Made by a program: the position numbers and the translations under genes
Part shown: positions 1 to 9,124 of the stretch, one piece after another
Numbering within the stretch: position 1 is the first letter of the stretch
Layout: each line of letters starts with the position of its first letter
Source: M3007 sp044230315
Lineage (GTDB): Bacteria > Bacteroidota > Bacteroidia > Chitinophagales > Saprospiraceae
DNA: 64,000 nucleotides
Assembly (NCBI GenBank): GCA_044230315.1
Contig: JBGARJ010000011.1
Span: forward strand, 62,001-126,000
Direction of reading: 5' to 3'
Notes under the pieces: model-generated
What the model was told of the DNA's origin: nothing
What the model saw: only the letters and a program-made list of their open reading frames with translations
Databases searched by the model: none

Positions 1-254
1 TAACACTATATCTTCGATCCAATATATGTTTGGCGAATGTGTTAAAATTTGCCTCGTTGACAAATTATATCTGTCTAAACGAGGTGCGCACGATCACCGG
101 CACTGATGATCTTACCCCTTGTACAGGTGCCGGCGGTTTCAGGATAGGCTGTTCTCAGACAAATTTATTTTTTTCCAAAATTGTTTTGGGTCAGACGCTT
201 TGCCATCAAAATAAAATGTCCGTTTTTTGCCTCATCCGGAAAAGGAATGTTATC
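1..254. other. Leader upstream of nqrA
   Basis: This is non-coding DNA before the nqr operon. The nqrA frame stays open upstream to position 30, but the extra 75 codons do not look like NqrA, so I treat them as leader. A 7-bp inverted repeat (CCTCGTT at 52-58, AACGAGG at 78-84) could form a small hairpin. I see no convincing -33/-7 promoter pair. Confidence 0.4.
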
Positions 255-1616
255 ATGGGCAAAACGATCATCATTCGGCGCGGCTACGACATCAAGTTAA
301 AAGGGGCTGCCGAAAAATCCACCACCGAAATACCGATTTCAGACGTCATCGCCATAAAACCGCCAGACTTCGCCAACGTTATACCAAAACTTTTGGTGGA
401 GCCTGGCGATGAAATACTGGCCGGCCAGGCTGTTTTCTACGATAAGAACCGCCCGAACCTCCGCTTCGCCTCGCCTGTCAGCGGTGAGGTTGCCGAAGTG
501 GTGCGCGGCGAAAAACGACGGATTCTGGAGGTTCGTATTTTACCCGACCGTAAAGGAATGCGCTATGCCGAATTTCCCAAGTCGGATCCCGCACAACTGT
601 CGCGCGCCGCTATCATCGAACGCCTGTTGGACGGCGGTTGCTGGCACTATATCCGCCAGCGCCCGTATTCGCTTATCGCCGATTCGGTAGATGTGCCGAA
701 AGCGATTTTCGTATCTGGTTTCGACTCTGCCCCCCTGGCGCCCGATTTGGGCTACGTGGCCGGTATGGACAAAGAAAATTTCCAGGCGGGGTTGCAGGCG
801 CTCCAGGTGTTGGCGAACGGCCAGTTGCACCTCGGGTTGCGCGAGGGGTCGGACAGCCAGGTACCGGAAAGCCTGTTGGCTACTATTCCGGCCGATCATA
901 TCCACCGGTTCCGGGGGCCGCACCCCGCCGGCAACGTGGGTATTCAGATCCACCACGTCAGCCCTATTCAGAAAGGCGAAATCGTATGGTATGTGCATTC
1001 GCAGGATGTGACCGTCATCGGGCGGCTCTTTCGCGAAGGGCGTTATCGCGCCGACCGCATCGTGGCGCTCACCGGCAGTTGCTTTGCCCAGCCACAGTAC
1101 CTCAAAGTGATGTACGGCCAGCGGATCAGCGACCTCGTAGGCGGACGGCTGAACTCGGACCATTGCCGGATCATCCAGGGCAATGTGCTGACCGGCCAAA
1201 CGTCGGGCGCCGACGACTTTCTGTCGTTTTACACCAATCAGATCACGGCCATCACCGAAGGCGACCAACCGGAGTTCTTCGGCTGGCTGCTGCCGGGCTT
1301 TGGAAAATTGAGCCTTTCACGCACGTTTTTCTCCTGGCTGGCGCCCAACCGGGTGTACAACCTGGATACGAATATGCATGGCGAAGAGCGCGCCTTTGTG
1401 ATGACCGGGCAATACGAAAAAGTGCTTCCGATGAATATCCTGCCGGTATTCCTGCTCAAGGCCATTCTGGCCCGCGATATCGAGCGGATGGAACAACTCG
1501 GCATTTATGAAGTTTCGGAAGAAGATTTTGCCTTGTGCGAATTTGCCTGTACCTCGAAGATCGATGTGCAAAAAATTATATCGGAAGGCCTGGAATATAT
1601 CCGGACCGAAGGTTAA
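255..1616 (+). CDS. nqrA: Na+-translocating NADH:quinone reductase subunit A
   Basis: NqrA is the soluble cytoplasmic subunit of the Na+-NQR complex, which oxidises NADH, reduces ubiquinone or menaquinone and pumps Na+ outward. The 453-aa product begins MGKTIIIRRGYDIKLKGAAE, the usual NqrA start (glycine-rich N-terminal sheet, then a Rnf/Nqr barrel-sandwich segment around residues 30-100). The length matches the family. ATG at 255 was chosen because an AGGA element lies 9 bases upstream and family similarity begins there. It is the first gene of nqrABCDEF, all on one strand with gaps under 85 bases. The annotation is secure from operon order and sequence. Confidence 0.95.
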   Translation: MGKTIIIRRGYDIKLKGAAEKSTTEIPISDVIAIKPPDFANVIPKLLVEPGDEILAGQAVFYDKNRPNLRFASPVSGEVAEVVRGEKRRILEVRILPDRKGMRYAEFPKSDPAQLSRAAIIERLLDGGCWHYIRQRPYSLIADSVDVPKAIFVSGFDSAPLAPDLGYVAGMDKENFQAGLQALQVLANGQLHLGLREGSDSQVPESLLATIPADHIHRFRGPHPAGNVGIQIHHVSPIQKGEIVWYVHSQDVTVIGRLFREGRYRADRIVALTGSCFAQPQYLKVMYGQRISDLVGGRLNSDHCRIIQGNVLTGQTSGADDFLSFYTNQITAITEGDQPEFFGWLLPGFGKLSLSRTFFSWLAPNRVYNLDTNMHGEERAFVMTGQYEKVLPMNILPVFLLKAILARDIERMEQLGIYEVSEEDFALCEFACTSKIDVQKIISEGLEYIRTEG

Positions 1617-1681
1617 GCCGGCCGGTCGCCTGTTCCCCTTTGAGCCAGTTTAACCCGTTCAGCTTATTCAACCATAATACG

Positions 1682-2839
1682 GTGAAATTTTTACAACGCA
1701 TCATTGAATCCATCAAGCCGCCGTTCCAAAAAGGCGGCCGGTTCGAGAAACTCCACCCGGCTTTCGAGGCATTGGAGACCTTTCTGTTTGTGCCCGGGCG
1801 CACAACCGCACATGGGGTGCATGTGCGGGATGCTATGGACCTCAAGCGTACCATGATGACGGTAATTCTCGCCCTGGTGCCGCCGCTTCTGTTCGGTATC
1901 TGGAACGTCGGGTATCAGCATTATATGGCCTTCGGCATCGAATCCAGTATGATGGACAATTTCTGGTTCGGCCTTTGGAAAGTGTTGCCGATCATTGTTG
2001 TTTCGTACGCAGCTGGCCTGGGCGTCGAATTTATTTTCTCGGTGATGCGCGGGCACCCGGTCAGCGAAGGCTACCTGGTGACGGGCCTGCTCATACCCCT
2101 TACGCTGCCGGTTACTGTTCCGTTGTGGATGGTGGCGCTGGCTGCGATTTTTTGTACCCTGCTGGGGAAAGAAATTTTTGGCGGTACGGGGATGAACTTT
2201 ATGAACCCGGCGCTGCTGGCGCGCGCGTTCCTGTTTTTTGCCTTCCCGGCGTTCATGTCGGGCGATATCTGGGTCGACCTCTCGCCCGAAGCCGGGCACC
2301 GGGTGGTCGACGCTTTTTCGGGCGCCACCAACCTCGTTACTTTCGACGCGAACTTTCACCACCTGCCGTCTGCCGGCGATATGTTCTGGGGCTTCGAGAA
2401 GGGCTCCATTGGCGAAACGAGCGCCGCGGCCTGCCTGATCGGCGCACTGATCCTGATTATCACCGGTGTGGGGAGCTGGCAGATCATCGTGTCCTGTTTC
2501 GTGGGGGCTCTGGTGATGGGCCTTTTCCTCAATGGCGTGGCCCCGGCCGATTTGCCCAACCATTCCATGCATACACCCGCTTATTTTCATTGGTTATTGG
2601 GCGGGTTTGCTTTCGGCGCCGTGTATATGGCCACCGATCCGGTGAGCGCTGCTCAAACGGAGCGCGGCAAGTGGATTTACGGCTTGCTCATCGGCGCTTT
2701 CACCGTAATCTTGCGGGTATTCAACCCGGCTTACCCGGAAGGCGTGATGTTGAGCATTCTGCTGATGAACGTGTTTGCTCCCCTGATTGACCACCTTGTC
2801 GTTGAACAACACATTAAAAAAAGACTGAAACGTGCATAG
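1682..2839 (+). CDS. nqrB: Na+-translocating NADH:quinone reductase subunit B
   Basis: NqrB is an integral membrane subunit carrying covalent FMN and part of the Na+ path. The 385-aa product has a soluble N-terminus (KFLQRIIESIKPPFQKGGRF), the conserved HVRDAMDLKR segment before the first helix, and many hydrophobic helices. The FMN-attachment motif FSGAT is present, with the acceptor threonine at about residue 216. The start is set at GTG 1682, where similarity to NqrB begins; the frame is open upstream, but those residues overlap the end of nqrA and look non-coding. The gene overlaps nqrC by 8 bases, suggesting translational coupling. ApbE, encoded at 6.4 kb, would install the FMN. Confidence 0.94.
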   Translation: MKFLQRIIESIKPPFQKGGRFEKLHPAFEALETFLFVPGRTTAHGVHVRDAMDLKRTMMTVILALVPPLLFGIWNVGYQHYMAFGIESSMMDNFWFGLWKVLPIIVVSYAAGLGVEFIFSVMRGHPVSEGYLVTGLLIPLTLPVTVPLWMVALAAIFCTLLGKEIFGGTGMNFMNPALLARAFLFFAFPAFMSGDIWVDLSPEAGHRVVDAFSGATNLVTFDANFHHLPSAGDMFWGFEKGSIGETSAAACLIGALILIITGVGSWQIIVSCFVGALVMGLFLNGVAPADLPNHSMHTPAYFHWLLGGFAFGAVYMATDPVSAAQTERGKWIYGLLIGAFTVILRVFNPAYPEGVMLSILLMNVFAPLIDHLVVEQHIKKRLKRA

Positions 2840-3539
2840 CAACCGGTATACCTTCATTTACGCTATCATTCTTTCCGTCGTTACGGCGGTGTTGCTGGCG
2901 TTTGCTTCCGAAGGGTTCAAACCCCTGCAAGAGGCCAATATAGCCCTGGACAAAAAAACCAATATCCTGCGTTCGGTGCGTATCGAAACGACCAAGCGCA
3001 CAGAGATCGAACAGATCTATAAAGACCGCGTTAAAGAAATGGTCGTGGACGCCCAGGGCAACGAACTGGCCAACGAACAAGCCAATGCCATCGTACTCAA
3101 GGAAGAAGTGGCCAAACCTGCTGCTCAACGGCATCTGCCGCTTTACCTCTATACGGCTGAAGACGGAAAAAAATACTATGTGATCCCTATGCAAGGTGTG
3201 GGGCTTTGGGGCCCGATCTGGGGATACATCGCACTTTCGGACGATTACAACACCGTTTACGGCGCGTATTTCGACCACAAATCGGAAACGCCGGGCTTGG
3301 GCGCTGAAATCGCCGAAAAACCGTTCCAGCAGCAATTTCAGGGCAAAAAAATCATGTCCGAAGACAACCATTTCGTGTCGGTCAATGTAGTAAAGAAGAC
3401 CGACAAATTTGCCCTCAGCCCCGACCACCGGGTGGATGGTATTTCGGGCGGCACCATCACATCGCGGGGCACCGACAAGATGATCAAAAACTGCGTGGAG
3501 CCATACCTGGCTTACTTCGCAAAACTGCAAAACCATTGA
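2832..3539 (+). CDS. nqrC: Na+-translocating NADH:quinone reductase subunit C
   Basis: NqrC has one N-terminal helix (residues about 7-25) and a periplasmic domain carrying a second covalently bound FMN. The 235-aa product ends with the flavinylation motif DGISGGTITS; the acceptor threonine is about T208. The motif reads SGGT, where the commoner form is SGAT. The gene starts with GTG inside the end of nqrB (8-base overlap), so it is probably translated by coupling. It lies between nqrB and nqrD as in other nqr operons. Confidence 0.93.
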   Translation: MHSNRYTFIYAIILSVVTAVLLAFASEGFKPLQEANIALDKKTNILRSVRIETTKRTEIEQIYKDRVKEMVVDAQGNELANEQANAIVLKEEVAKPAAQRHLPLYLYTAEDGKKYYVIPMQGVGLWGPIWGYIALSDDYNTVYGAYFDHKSETPGLGAEIAEKPFQQQFQGKKIMSEDNHFVSVNVVKKTDKFALSPDHRVDGISGGTITSRGTDKMIKNCVEPYLAYFAKLQNH

Positions 3540-3584
3540 CTCTCTGAAAAAAGCGTGGCTGAAAAGCCATAAAACACAACGCAT

Positions 3585-4265
3585 ATGAGCGCAGAAACAG
3601 CAACCGCACCTGCTCCACAAGAGGCTAAAAAAGAAAGTCTTTTTTCCAAAAAGAACCGCCGGGTACTGACCGACCCGCTGGATGACATTAACCCGGTCAC
3701 GGTGCAGATTTTGGGCGTATGTTCGGCCCTGGCTGTGACCGTCCAGGTCAAACCGGCTATCATTATGGCCATCGGCGTTACCCTGGTTACGGCGTTCTCC
3801 AACCTGATCATTTCGGTCATCCGCGATTCCATACCCGGGCGGATCCGGATGATCGTGCAGTTGGTGGTCGTGGCCTTGCTGGTGACCCTGGTCGACCAGA
3901 TTCTGAAGGCCTATATGTTTGACGTGAGCAAGAAACTGTCGGTCTTCGTCGGCCTCATCATCACCAACTGTATCGTCATGGGCCGGCTGGAAGCCTACGC
4001 CATGGCACAAAAGCCCTGGCCGTCGTTTCTCGACGGCATCGGAAACGGGCTGGGCTACGGCGTTATCCTGGTTGTGGTGTCGGTGATTCGCGAACTGTTT
4101 GGTTCCGGCTCGCTGCTGGGCTTTAAAATAGTGCCGCAATGGCTTTACAACATGGGCTATGTCAACAACGGCCTGATGATGCTGCCGCCGATGGCGTTGT
4201 TTCTCATCGGCATCTATATCTGGATACAACGGGGACGAAACAAGAAACTGATCAACGTTTCCTAG
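3585..4265 (+). CDS. nqrD: Na+-translocating NADH:quinone reductase subunit D
   Basis: NqrD is a six-helix membrane subunit related to RnfE. It pairs with NqrE and contributes cysteines to the intramembrane iron centre. The 226-aa product has a 35-residue charged N-terminal tail (MSAETATAPAPQEAKK) and then hydrophobic helices. The conserved LIITNCIVMGR segment carries one iron-ligand cysteine, and the family segment GSGSLLG is present. The gene starts 45 bases after nqrC and precedes nqrE by 45 bases. Confidence 0.94.
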   Translation: MSAETATAPAPQEAKKESLFSKKNRRVLTDPLDDINPVTVQILGVCSALAVTVQVKPAIIMAIGVTLVTAFSNLIISVIRDSIPGRIRMIVQLVVVALLVTLVDQILKAYMFDVSKKLSVFVGLIITNCIVMGRLEAYAMAQKPWPSFLDGIGNGLGYGVILVVVSVIRELFGSGSLLGFKIVPQWLYNMGYVNNGLMMLPPMALFLIGIYIWIQRGRNKKLINVS

Positions 4266-4310
4266 GTCGGTTTTTTAACAAACAATACAGAACAGCACAA
4301 ACAACAATAT

Positions 4311-4925
4311 ATGGAACATCTGCTCAACATGTTTATAAAAGCCATTTTCGTGGAGAACGTGATTTTTGCGTTTTTCCTGGGGATGTGCTCCTTTTTGGCG
4401 GTGTCGAAAAAAATAAAAACGGCGTCCGGCCTGGGTGTCGCGGTGATCTTCGTGATGGTCCTGACCACGCCGTTGAACTACGTCATTTTGGAATATTTGC
4501 TCAAAAAGGGCGCTTTAGGTTGGGTGCATCCCGCCCTGGCGACGGTCGATCTGACGTTCCTGGCGTTTATCCTGTTCATTTCCACGATTGCCGGCGCGGT
4601 ACAGCTGGTGGAAATGGTAGTGGAAAAATTCAGCCCGGCGCTGTACAACTCGCTGGGGATATTCCTGCCGCTGATCACGGTGAACTGCTCTATCCTCGGC
4701 GCTTCGCTGTTCATGCAGGAGCGGGAATATAATTTTGCCGAAACCGCCGTGTTTTCGGTCGGTTCGGGTATCGGTTTCTTTTTGGCTATCGTCCTCATGG
4801 CGGCAATTCGCGAGCGGCTGCAGTATTCCAATATCCCCGAGCCCCTGCGCGGCTTGGGTGTTGCCATGATTATCACCGGCCTGATGGCGCTGGCGTTCCT
4901 GAGCTTCTCCGGGATACAGCTTTGA
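4311..4925 (+). CDS. nqrE: Na+-translocating NADH:quinone reductase subunit E
   Basis: NqrE is a six-helix membrane subunit homologous to NqrD and RnfA, inserted with inverted topology. The 204-aa product starts MEHLLNMFIKAIFVENVIFA, typical of the family. It contains the cysteine segments GMCSFLAVSKK and TVNCSILGASLF, which carry the iron-ligand cysteines. Length and position between nqrD and nqrF are standard. Confidence 0.95.
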   Translation: MEHLLNMFIKAIFVENVIFAFFLGMCSFLAVSKKIKTASGLGVAVIFVMVLTTPLNYVILEYLLKKGALGWVHPALATVDLTFLAFILFISTIAGAVQLVEMVVEKFSPALYNSLGIFLPLITVNCSILGASLFMQEREYNFAETAVFSVGSGIGFFLAIVLMAAIRERLQYSNIPEPLRGLGVAMIITGLMALAFLSFSGIQL

Positions 4926-5005
4926 GCCATTACAGGAAACAGGTATTCATTTGAGCGCCCCATTTTAAATCAACTATACGTTTATCATTTTCAGTTATAT
5001 CGGTT

Positions 5006-6256
5006 ATGGTTCCCATTCTTTTCAGCAGCATCGTGGTATTTATCCTGGTTATTTTGTTGCTGGCCTTTCTGATCCTGACGGCCAAAGAGCGCCTGTTGCC
5101 ACAAAAAGACGTCGCTCTGATCATCAATGGCGACCGGGAGCATCCGGTGGTGGTCAAGCCGGGCGGCACGCTGCTGTCAACTCTGTCGGCCCAACATATT
5201 TTTCTGGCTTCGGCTTGCGGCGGCGGCGGCACCTGCGCCATGTGCAAATGCAAGGTATACTCCGGCGGCGGCGACGTGCTGGCCACCGAAACGAACCACC
5301 TCAACCGCAAACAGGTGCAGGAAAAACTGCGGCTGGCCTGCCAGGTCAAGGTGAAGGAGGATATGGAAATCCAGGTTCCCGACGAGGTGTTTGGCGTCAA
5401 AAAATGGGAGTGCACGGTGGTATCCAACAATAACGTGGCCACATACATCAAAGAATTTGTGGTCGCCTTGCCGCCCGGTGAAAACCTGACCTTCAAATCG
5501 GGCGACTACATCCAGGTCGACGTTCCGGAAACCACCATCAATTTCAAAACCGACCTGTACAACATCCCGGATATCTTCAAAGATGATTATGACAAGTATA
5601 AGATCTGGGATTTGAAGACCGTGGTGGAAGAACCCATTTTCCGGGCCTATTCGATGGCCAATCACCCCGCCGAAGGCAATATCATCATGCTCAACATCCG
5701 GATCGCCACCCCGCCTTGGGACCGGGCCAAAAATACCTGGGCCGATGTGCCGCCGGGGTTGTGTTCTTCTTTTGTGTTTTCGCGAAAACCCGGCGATAAG
5801 GTGACCATCAGCGGCCCATACGGCGAATTTCACATCAAAAAAACGGATAAGGAAATGGTGTATATCGGCGGTGGCGCCGGTATGGCGCCCTTGCGCTCGC
5901 ATATTTTCCACTTGTTCCATACCCTGAAAACCGACCGGAAAGTGTCGTTCTGGTATGGCGCACGCAGCAAGCGCGAGATCTTTTATGAGGAAGATTTCCG
6001 GGCCATTGAACGCGAGTTCCCGAATTTCCGCTTCGAGATCGCCCTTTCCGAACCCCTGCCGGAGGACAACTGGACCGGGCTTACCGGATTTATTCACAGC
6101 GTGGTGCTGAAAAACTACCTCGACAAACACCCCGAACCAGAAGAGGTGGAGTACTACCTGTGCGGACCGCCCATGATGAATACTGCCGTACAGAAAATGC
6201 TCGATGATCTCGGCGTTCCGAAAGAGAATGTCGCATTCGACGATTTCGGGATCTGA
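5006..6256 (+). CDS. nqrF: Na+-translocating NADH:quinone reductase subunit F
   Basis: NqrF is the NADH-oxidising entry subunit. The 416-aa product has an N-terminal membrane anchor (about 5-26). A plant-type 2Fe-2S ferredoxin domain follows with ligands C71, C77, C80 (ACGGGGTCAMC) and C112 (RLACQ). A ferredoxin-NADP-reductase-like module carries the FAD motif RAYSMANHP and the NADH-binding GGGAGMAPLRS. The C-terminal YYLCGPPMM and the terminal DDFGI are typical. It is the last gene of the operon and is followed by a strong terminator. Confidence 0.96.
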   Translation: MVPILFSSIVVFILVILLLAFLILTAKERLLPQKDVALIINGDREHPVVVKPGGTLLSTLSAQHIFLASACGGGGTCAMCKCKVYSGGGDVLATETNHLNRKQVQEKLRLACQVKVKEDMEIQVPDEVFGVKKWECTVVSNNNVATYIKEFVVALPPGENLTFKSGDYIQVDVPETTINFKTDLYNIPDIFKDDYDKYKIWDLKTVVEEPIFRAYSMANHPAEGNIIMLNIRIATPPWDRAKNTWADVPPGLCSSFVFSRKPGDKVTISGPYGEFHIKKTDKEMVYIGGGAGMAPLRSHIFHLFHTLKTDRKVSFWYGARSKREIFYEEDFRAIEREFPNFRFEIALSEPLPEDNWTGLTGFIHSVVLKNYLDKHPEPEEVEYYLCGPPMMNTAVQKMLDDLGVPKENVAFDDFGI

Positions 6257-6280
6257 TTTATCCTGATCAATGCGAACAAC

Positions 6281-6327
6281 AAGGCACGGAGAAATCCCCG
6301 AATCGGGCGTTCTCCGTGCCTTTTTTT
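6281..6327 (+). terminator. Rho-independent terminator after nqrF
   Basis: A perfect 13-bp stem (AAGGCACGGAGAA at 6281-6293 with TTCTCCGTGCCTT at 6310-6322) and a 16-base loop are followed by a run of seven T (6321-6327). It ends the nqr operon 24 bases after the nqrF stop and separates it from apbE. Confidence 0.92.
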
Positions 6328-6393
6328 ATTTTCCTGCGGCATACCGCGCCGGCTGAAATGGCCGCCCGGTTGCCGGCTTAAACACAGGCAACG

Positions 6394-7377
6394 ATGAAAT
6401 ACAGTCTTATCGCTTTACTGGCCCTGCAGCTGGCCTGCCGGCAAACACCGCCGGCCTATACCCACCTGGAAGGAAAAGCCCAGGGCACCACGTTCAGCAT
6501 CGTTTACCGTGACTCGATGGGGCGCGATTTTTCCGCGCCGGTCGACAGCCTGTTTCGGGTCATCGACCACAGCATGTCGCTTTGGGACAGCGCCTCGATT
6601 ATCAGCAATTTTAACCGGAACCAGGCGGGGACGGTGGCCGACGAGCATTTTGCCGCCGTTTTTCAGCGCTCCCAGGCCGTATCGGAAGCCACCGATGGGG
6701 TATTCGATATTACGGTGGGCCCCTTGGTGCGGGCCTGGGGGTTTAGTTATAAAAAAGGGCTGCCGCCGCCCGATTCCGCACAGGTGGACAGCCTGCGCCG
6801 GCTCACGGGTTTCCACAAGATTGCCCTGGAAAACGGCCTGTTGATCAAGGCGGACCCCCGGATGGAAGTCGATATGAATGCCATCGCCCAGGGTTATACG
6901 GTCGACCTGATCGCCGGCTTTCTGGAGCGCCGGGGTATCCGCGATTACCTGGTAGAAGTAGGCGGGGAGCTGCGAACCGCCGGTCACAACGAGAGCGGCG
7001 AGGCCTGGCGTATCGGTATCGACAAACCGGTAGACCACGAGGAGAAGGGCCGGCCGCTGCAAACGACGGTGCAGTTGAGCGGCAAAGCGCTGGCCACTTC
7101 CGGGAGTTACCGCAAGTTTATCGTGCGGGAAGGCAAAAAGTTCAGCCACGCGATCGACCCCCGCACCGGTTACCCGATTTCGCACAATTTGCTTAGTGTG
7201 TCGGTACTGGCCGACGATTGCACAACGGCCGACGGATTTGCTACGGCGTTCCTGATTTTGGGGTTGGACAAAGCCATGGAAATCGCCCAAAAACAGGGCC
7301 TGGAAGTGTACGGAATTTATACCGACGACCAGGGCCGTCTGCAAGTGCGCACCAACTTTAGTATTCCGATGGAATAG
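6394..7377 (+). CDS. apbE: FAD:protein FMN transferase (ApbE family lipoprotein)
   Basis: ApbE transfers FMN from FAD to threonines of NqrB and NqrC on the periplasmic side. The 327-aa product starts with a lipoprotein-like signal ending at C15 (LALQLAC). Family motifs are the N-terminal GKAQGTTFSIVY, the DMNAIAQGYTVD segment, the nucleotide-binding region LSGKALATSGSYRKF and HAIDPRTGYPISHN near the C-terminus. It lies directly downstream of nqrF but beyond a terminator, so it is probably transcribed separately. The context fits maturation of the adjacent complex. Confidence 0.93.
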   Translation: MKYSLIALLALQLACRQTPPAYTHLEGKAQGTTFSIVYRDSMGRDFSAPVDSLFRVIDHSMSLWDSASIISNFNRNQAGTVADEHFAAVFQRSQAVSEATDGVFDITVGPLVRAWGFSYKKGLPPPDSAQVDSLRRLTGFHKIALENGLLIKADPRMEVDMNAIAQGYTVDLIAGFLERRGIRDYLVEVGGELRTAGHNESGEAWRIGIDKPVDHEEKGRPLQTTVQLSGKALATSGSYRKFIVREGKKFSHAIDPRTGYPISHNLLSVSVLADDCTTADGFATAFLILGLDKAMEIAQKQGLEVYGIYTDDQGRLQVRTNFSIPME

Positions 7378-7443
7378 TCTGAAATTGAGTCGGTTAACTA
7401 TTCAAATTTCAATCAAAATTTAACCGAATTTTAAGAAAATCTG

Positions 7444-7474
7444 TTGCTCCGGTTCACGCGGTGCGGTATCTTCG
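7444..7474 (+). promoter_or_regulatory. Candidate promoter of the first nhaD
   Basis: TTG at 7444-7446, a 20-base spacer and TATCTTCG at 7467-7474 match the Bacteroidota primary-sigma pattern (TTG, 19-21 bases, TAnnTTTG-like). The leader to the ATG at 7654 would be about 170 bases. An imperfect hairpin (CGGTTAA 7391-7397 / TTAACCG 7420-7426) lies upstream and may end apbE transcription. Confidence 0.5.
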
Positions 7475-7653
7475 GGCGGACATAGGACAAGGTGTCCGAA
7501 CACAAATGACAGTAATCCTCGTTCGTCAAAAATGGCGGCACGCGTTTACCCGGCACACCAAGGTTGAGCAGGAATAAGGAGCGAATCGTTTGGGCGTTTA
7601 CGCCTTGTCAAATGTCTTTTTCCGCTCACATTCTTTCAAAACCTTGTTTCGCT

Positions 7654-8979
7654 ATGGCGCTTTTGATCGTCCTTGTGTTTATCTTAGGATACACGCTGAT
7701 CGCCCTGGAACACCCCTTAAAGATCGACAAAGCTGCATCCGCCTTGTTAACGGGCGTTTTTTGCTGGCTTATTTTAGTGTTTGGATTGGACTCGATGCCC
7801 GCTGTTTCGGGCGCCGCGCCGCCCGACCATCAGGCATACATCCACAATGCCTTGTTCGAACACCTGGGCAGTATTTCCGAAATCCTTTTCTTCCTGTTGG
7901 GCGCCATGACCATTGTGGAATTGGTGGATGCCCACGATGGTTTTCGTGTGATCACCGACCGGATCGTAACCACCAACCGGATCAAACTAATGTGGGTGAT
8001 ATCCTGGGTGGCCTTTTTCCTGTCGTCGGTATTGGATAATATGACCACCGCGATCATTATGTGCGCCTTATTGCGCAAGCTGGTAAAAAAGCAGGAAGAT
8101 TTGTGGTTTTTAGGCGGTTTTGTCATTATTGCGGCCAACGCGGGTGGGGCCTGGTCGCCCATTGGCGACGTCACCACGATCATGTTGTGGATCGGTGGGC
8201 AGGTTACGACCCTGGAGATTATGAAAAATACCTTTTTCACGTCTTTGGTCAGCCTGCTGGCCCCGTTGATCGTTGCTTCGTTTGTCATGCGTCGCAAACA
8301 GGGCGGGCAAGAGGCGATGGATAAAATGCCGAGCAATGAGGGACGCGACACCACGCCCTTTGAACGGAACCTGTTGTTTTTCCTGGGTGTTTTTTCCCTC
8401 TTATTTGTGCCGGTTTTCAAAACGCTGACCCATATGCCGCCCTACATGGGCATCCTGCTTGCGGTAGGGGTATTGTGGTATGTGACCGAATTTTTGCACC
8501 GGGGCAAAGACTCCGGAGCGCGGAATGAATTCACGGTGTCGGCCATGTTGCACCGTATCGACTCGCCCGCTATCCTGTTTTTTCTAGGAATCCTGCTTGC
8601 TGTGGGCTCACTGGATGCTTCCGGACACCTGCACCTCATGTCGGAAGTGCTCAACCGCACCTTTGGCAACATTTATATCATCAACACCCTTATTGGCTTG
8701 CTTTCCTCGGTGGTGGATAACGTGCCGCTGGTAGCGGCCTCCATGGGGATGTACAAGATGACCGAGTTTCCGCCCAACCACGATTTCTGGAACTTGCTCG
8801 CCTACTGCGCGGGCACGGGCGGCAGTATCCTCATAATCGGTTCGGCAGCCGGGGTGGCTTCGATGGGTATCCTGAAAGTGGATTTCCTGTGGTACATGAA
8901 ACGGATCTCCATTTATGCCGCAATTGGGTATTTTGCCGGCATCGCCGTTTATTACCTCGATCACTTAATGGGGTTGTAA
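7654..8979 (+). CDS. nhaD: NhaD-type Na+/H+ antiporter, copy 1
   Basis: The product is a 441-aa polytopic protein of the NhaD/ArsB ion-transporter superfamily, which exchanges Na+ or Li+ for H+. Landmarks are the N-terminal FILGYTLIALEHPLKIDKAA, a central SSVLDNMTTAIIM helix, GGAWSPIGDVTTIMLW and a second SSVVDNVPLVAASMGM motif; buried Asp/Asn/Thr residues of this type carry ion binding in the superfamily. The start is set at ATG 7654, where similarity to copy 2 begins; the frame is open 90 bases further upstream. A very similar paralogue lies at 10198-11532. Proximity to nqr suggests both act in the sodium cycle. Confidence 0.88.
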   Translation: MALLIVLVFILGYTLIALEHPLKIDKAASALLTGVFCWLILVFGLDSMPAVSGAAPPDHQAYIHNALFEHLGSISEILFFLLGAMTIVELVDAHDGFRVITDRIVTTNRIKLMWVISWVAFFLSSVLDNMTTAIIMCALLRKLVKKQEDLWFLGGFVIIAANAGGAWSPIGDVTTIMLWIGGQVTTLEIMKNTFFTSLVSLLAPLIVASFVMRRKQGGQEAMDKMPSNEGRDTTPFERNLLFFLGVFSLLFVPVFKTLTHMPPYMGILLAVGVLWYVTEFLHRGKDSGARNEFTVSAMLHRIDSPAILFFLGILLAVGSLDASGHLHLMSEVLNRTFGNIYIINTLIGLLSSVVDNVPLVAASMGMYKMTEFPPNHDFWNLLAYCAGTGGSILIIGSAAGVASMGILKVDFLWYMKRISIYAAIGYFAGIAVYYLDHLMGL

Positions 8980-9020
8980 AAAGCGTTGCGCGAGGCATCG
9001 GCAAAAAAAACATCCTGTTA

Positions 9021-9097
9021 TTCACCACGAAGGCACGAAGGCACAGAGACCTGCCTTTTCACGGCGTTTCTATGTGCCTTCGTGCCTTCGTGGTGAA
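9021..9097. repeat. Perfect 25-bp inverted repeat
   Basis: Positions 9021-9045 (TTCACCACGAAGG...) are exactly complementary to 9073-9097, leaving a 27-base loop. Each arm contains a doubled GAAGGCAC-type unit. It sits between the convergent nhaD copy 1 and the NqrM-like gene. No T-run follows on either strand, so a terminator role is possible but not typical. Confidence 0.85.
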
Positions 9098-9124
9098 ATC
9101 ATACGATGCACGTACGCGTTGCAT

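Noticed and set aside
638..1510. 290-codon plus-strand open frame inside nqrA
   Set aside because: It is out of frame with NqrA and Arg/Pro-rich, as expected of a shadow frame.
2814..4229. 471-codon minus-strand open frame across nqrC and nqrD
   Set aside because: The plus strand encodes NqrC and NqrD with full family motifs; the antisense product is His/Arg-rich and featureless.
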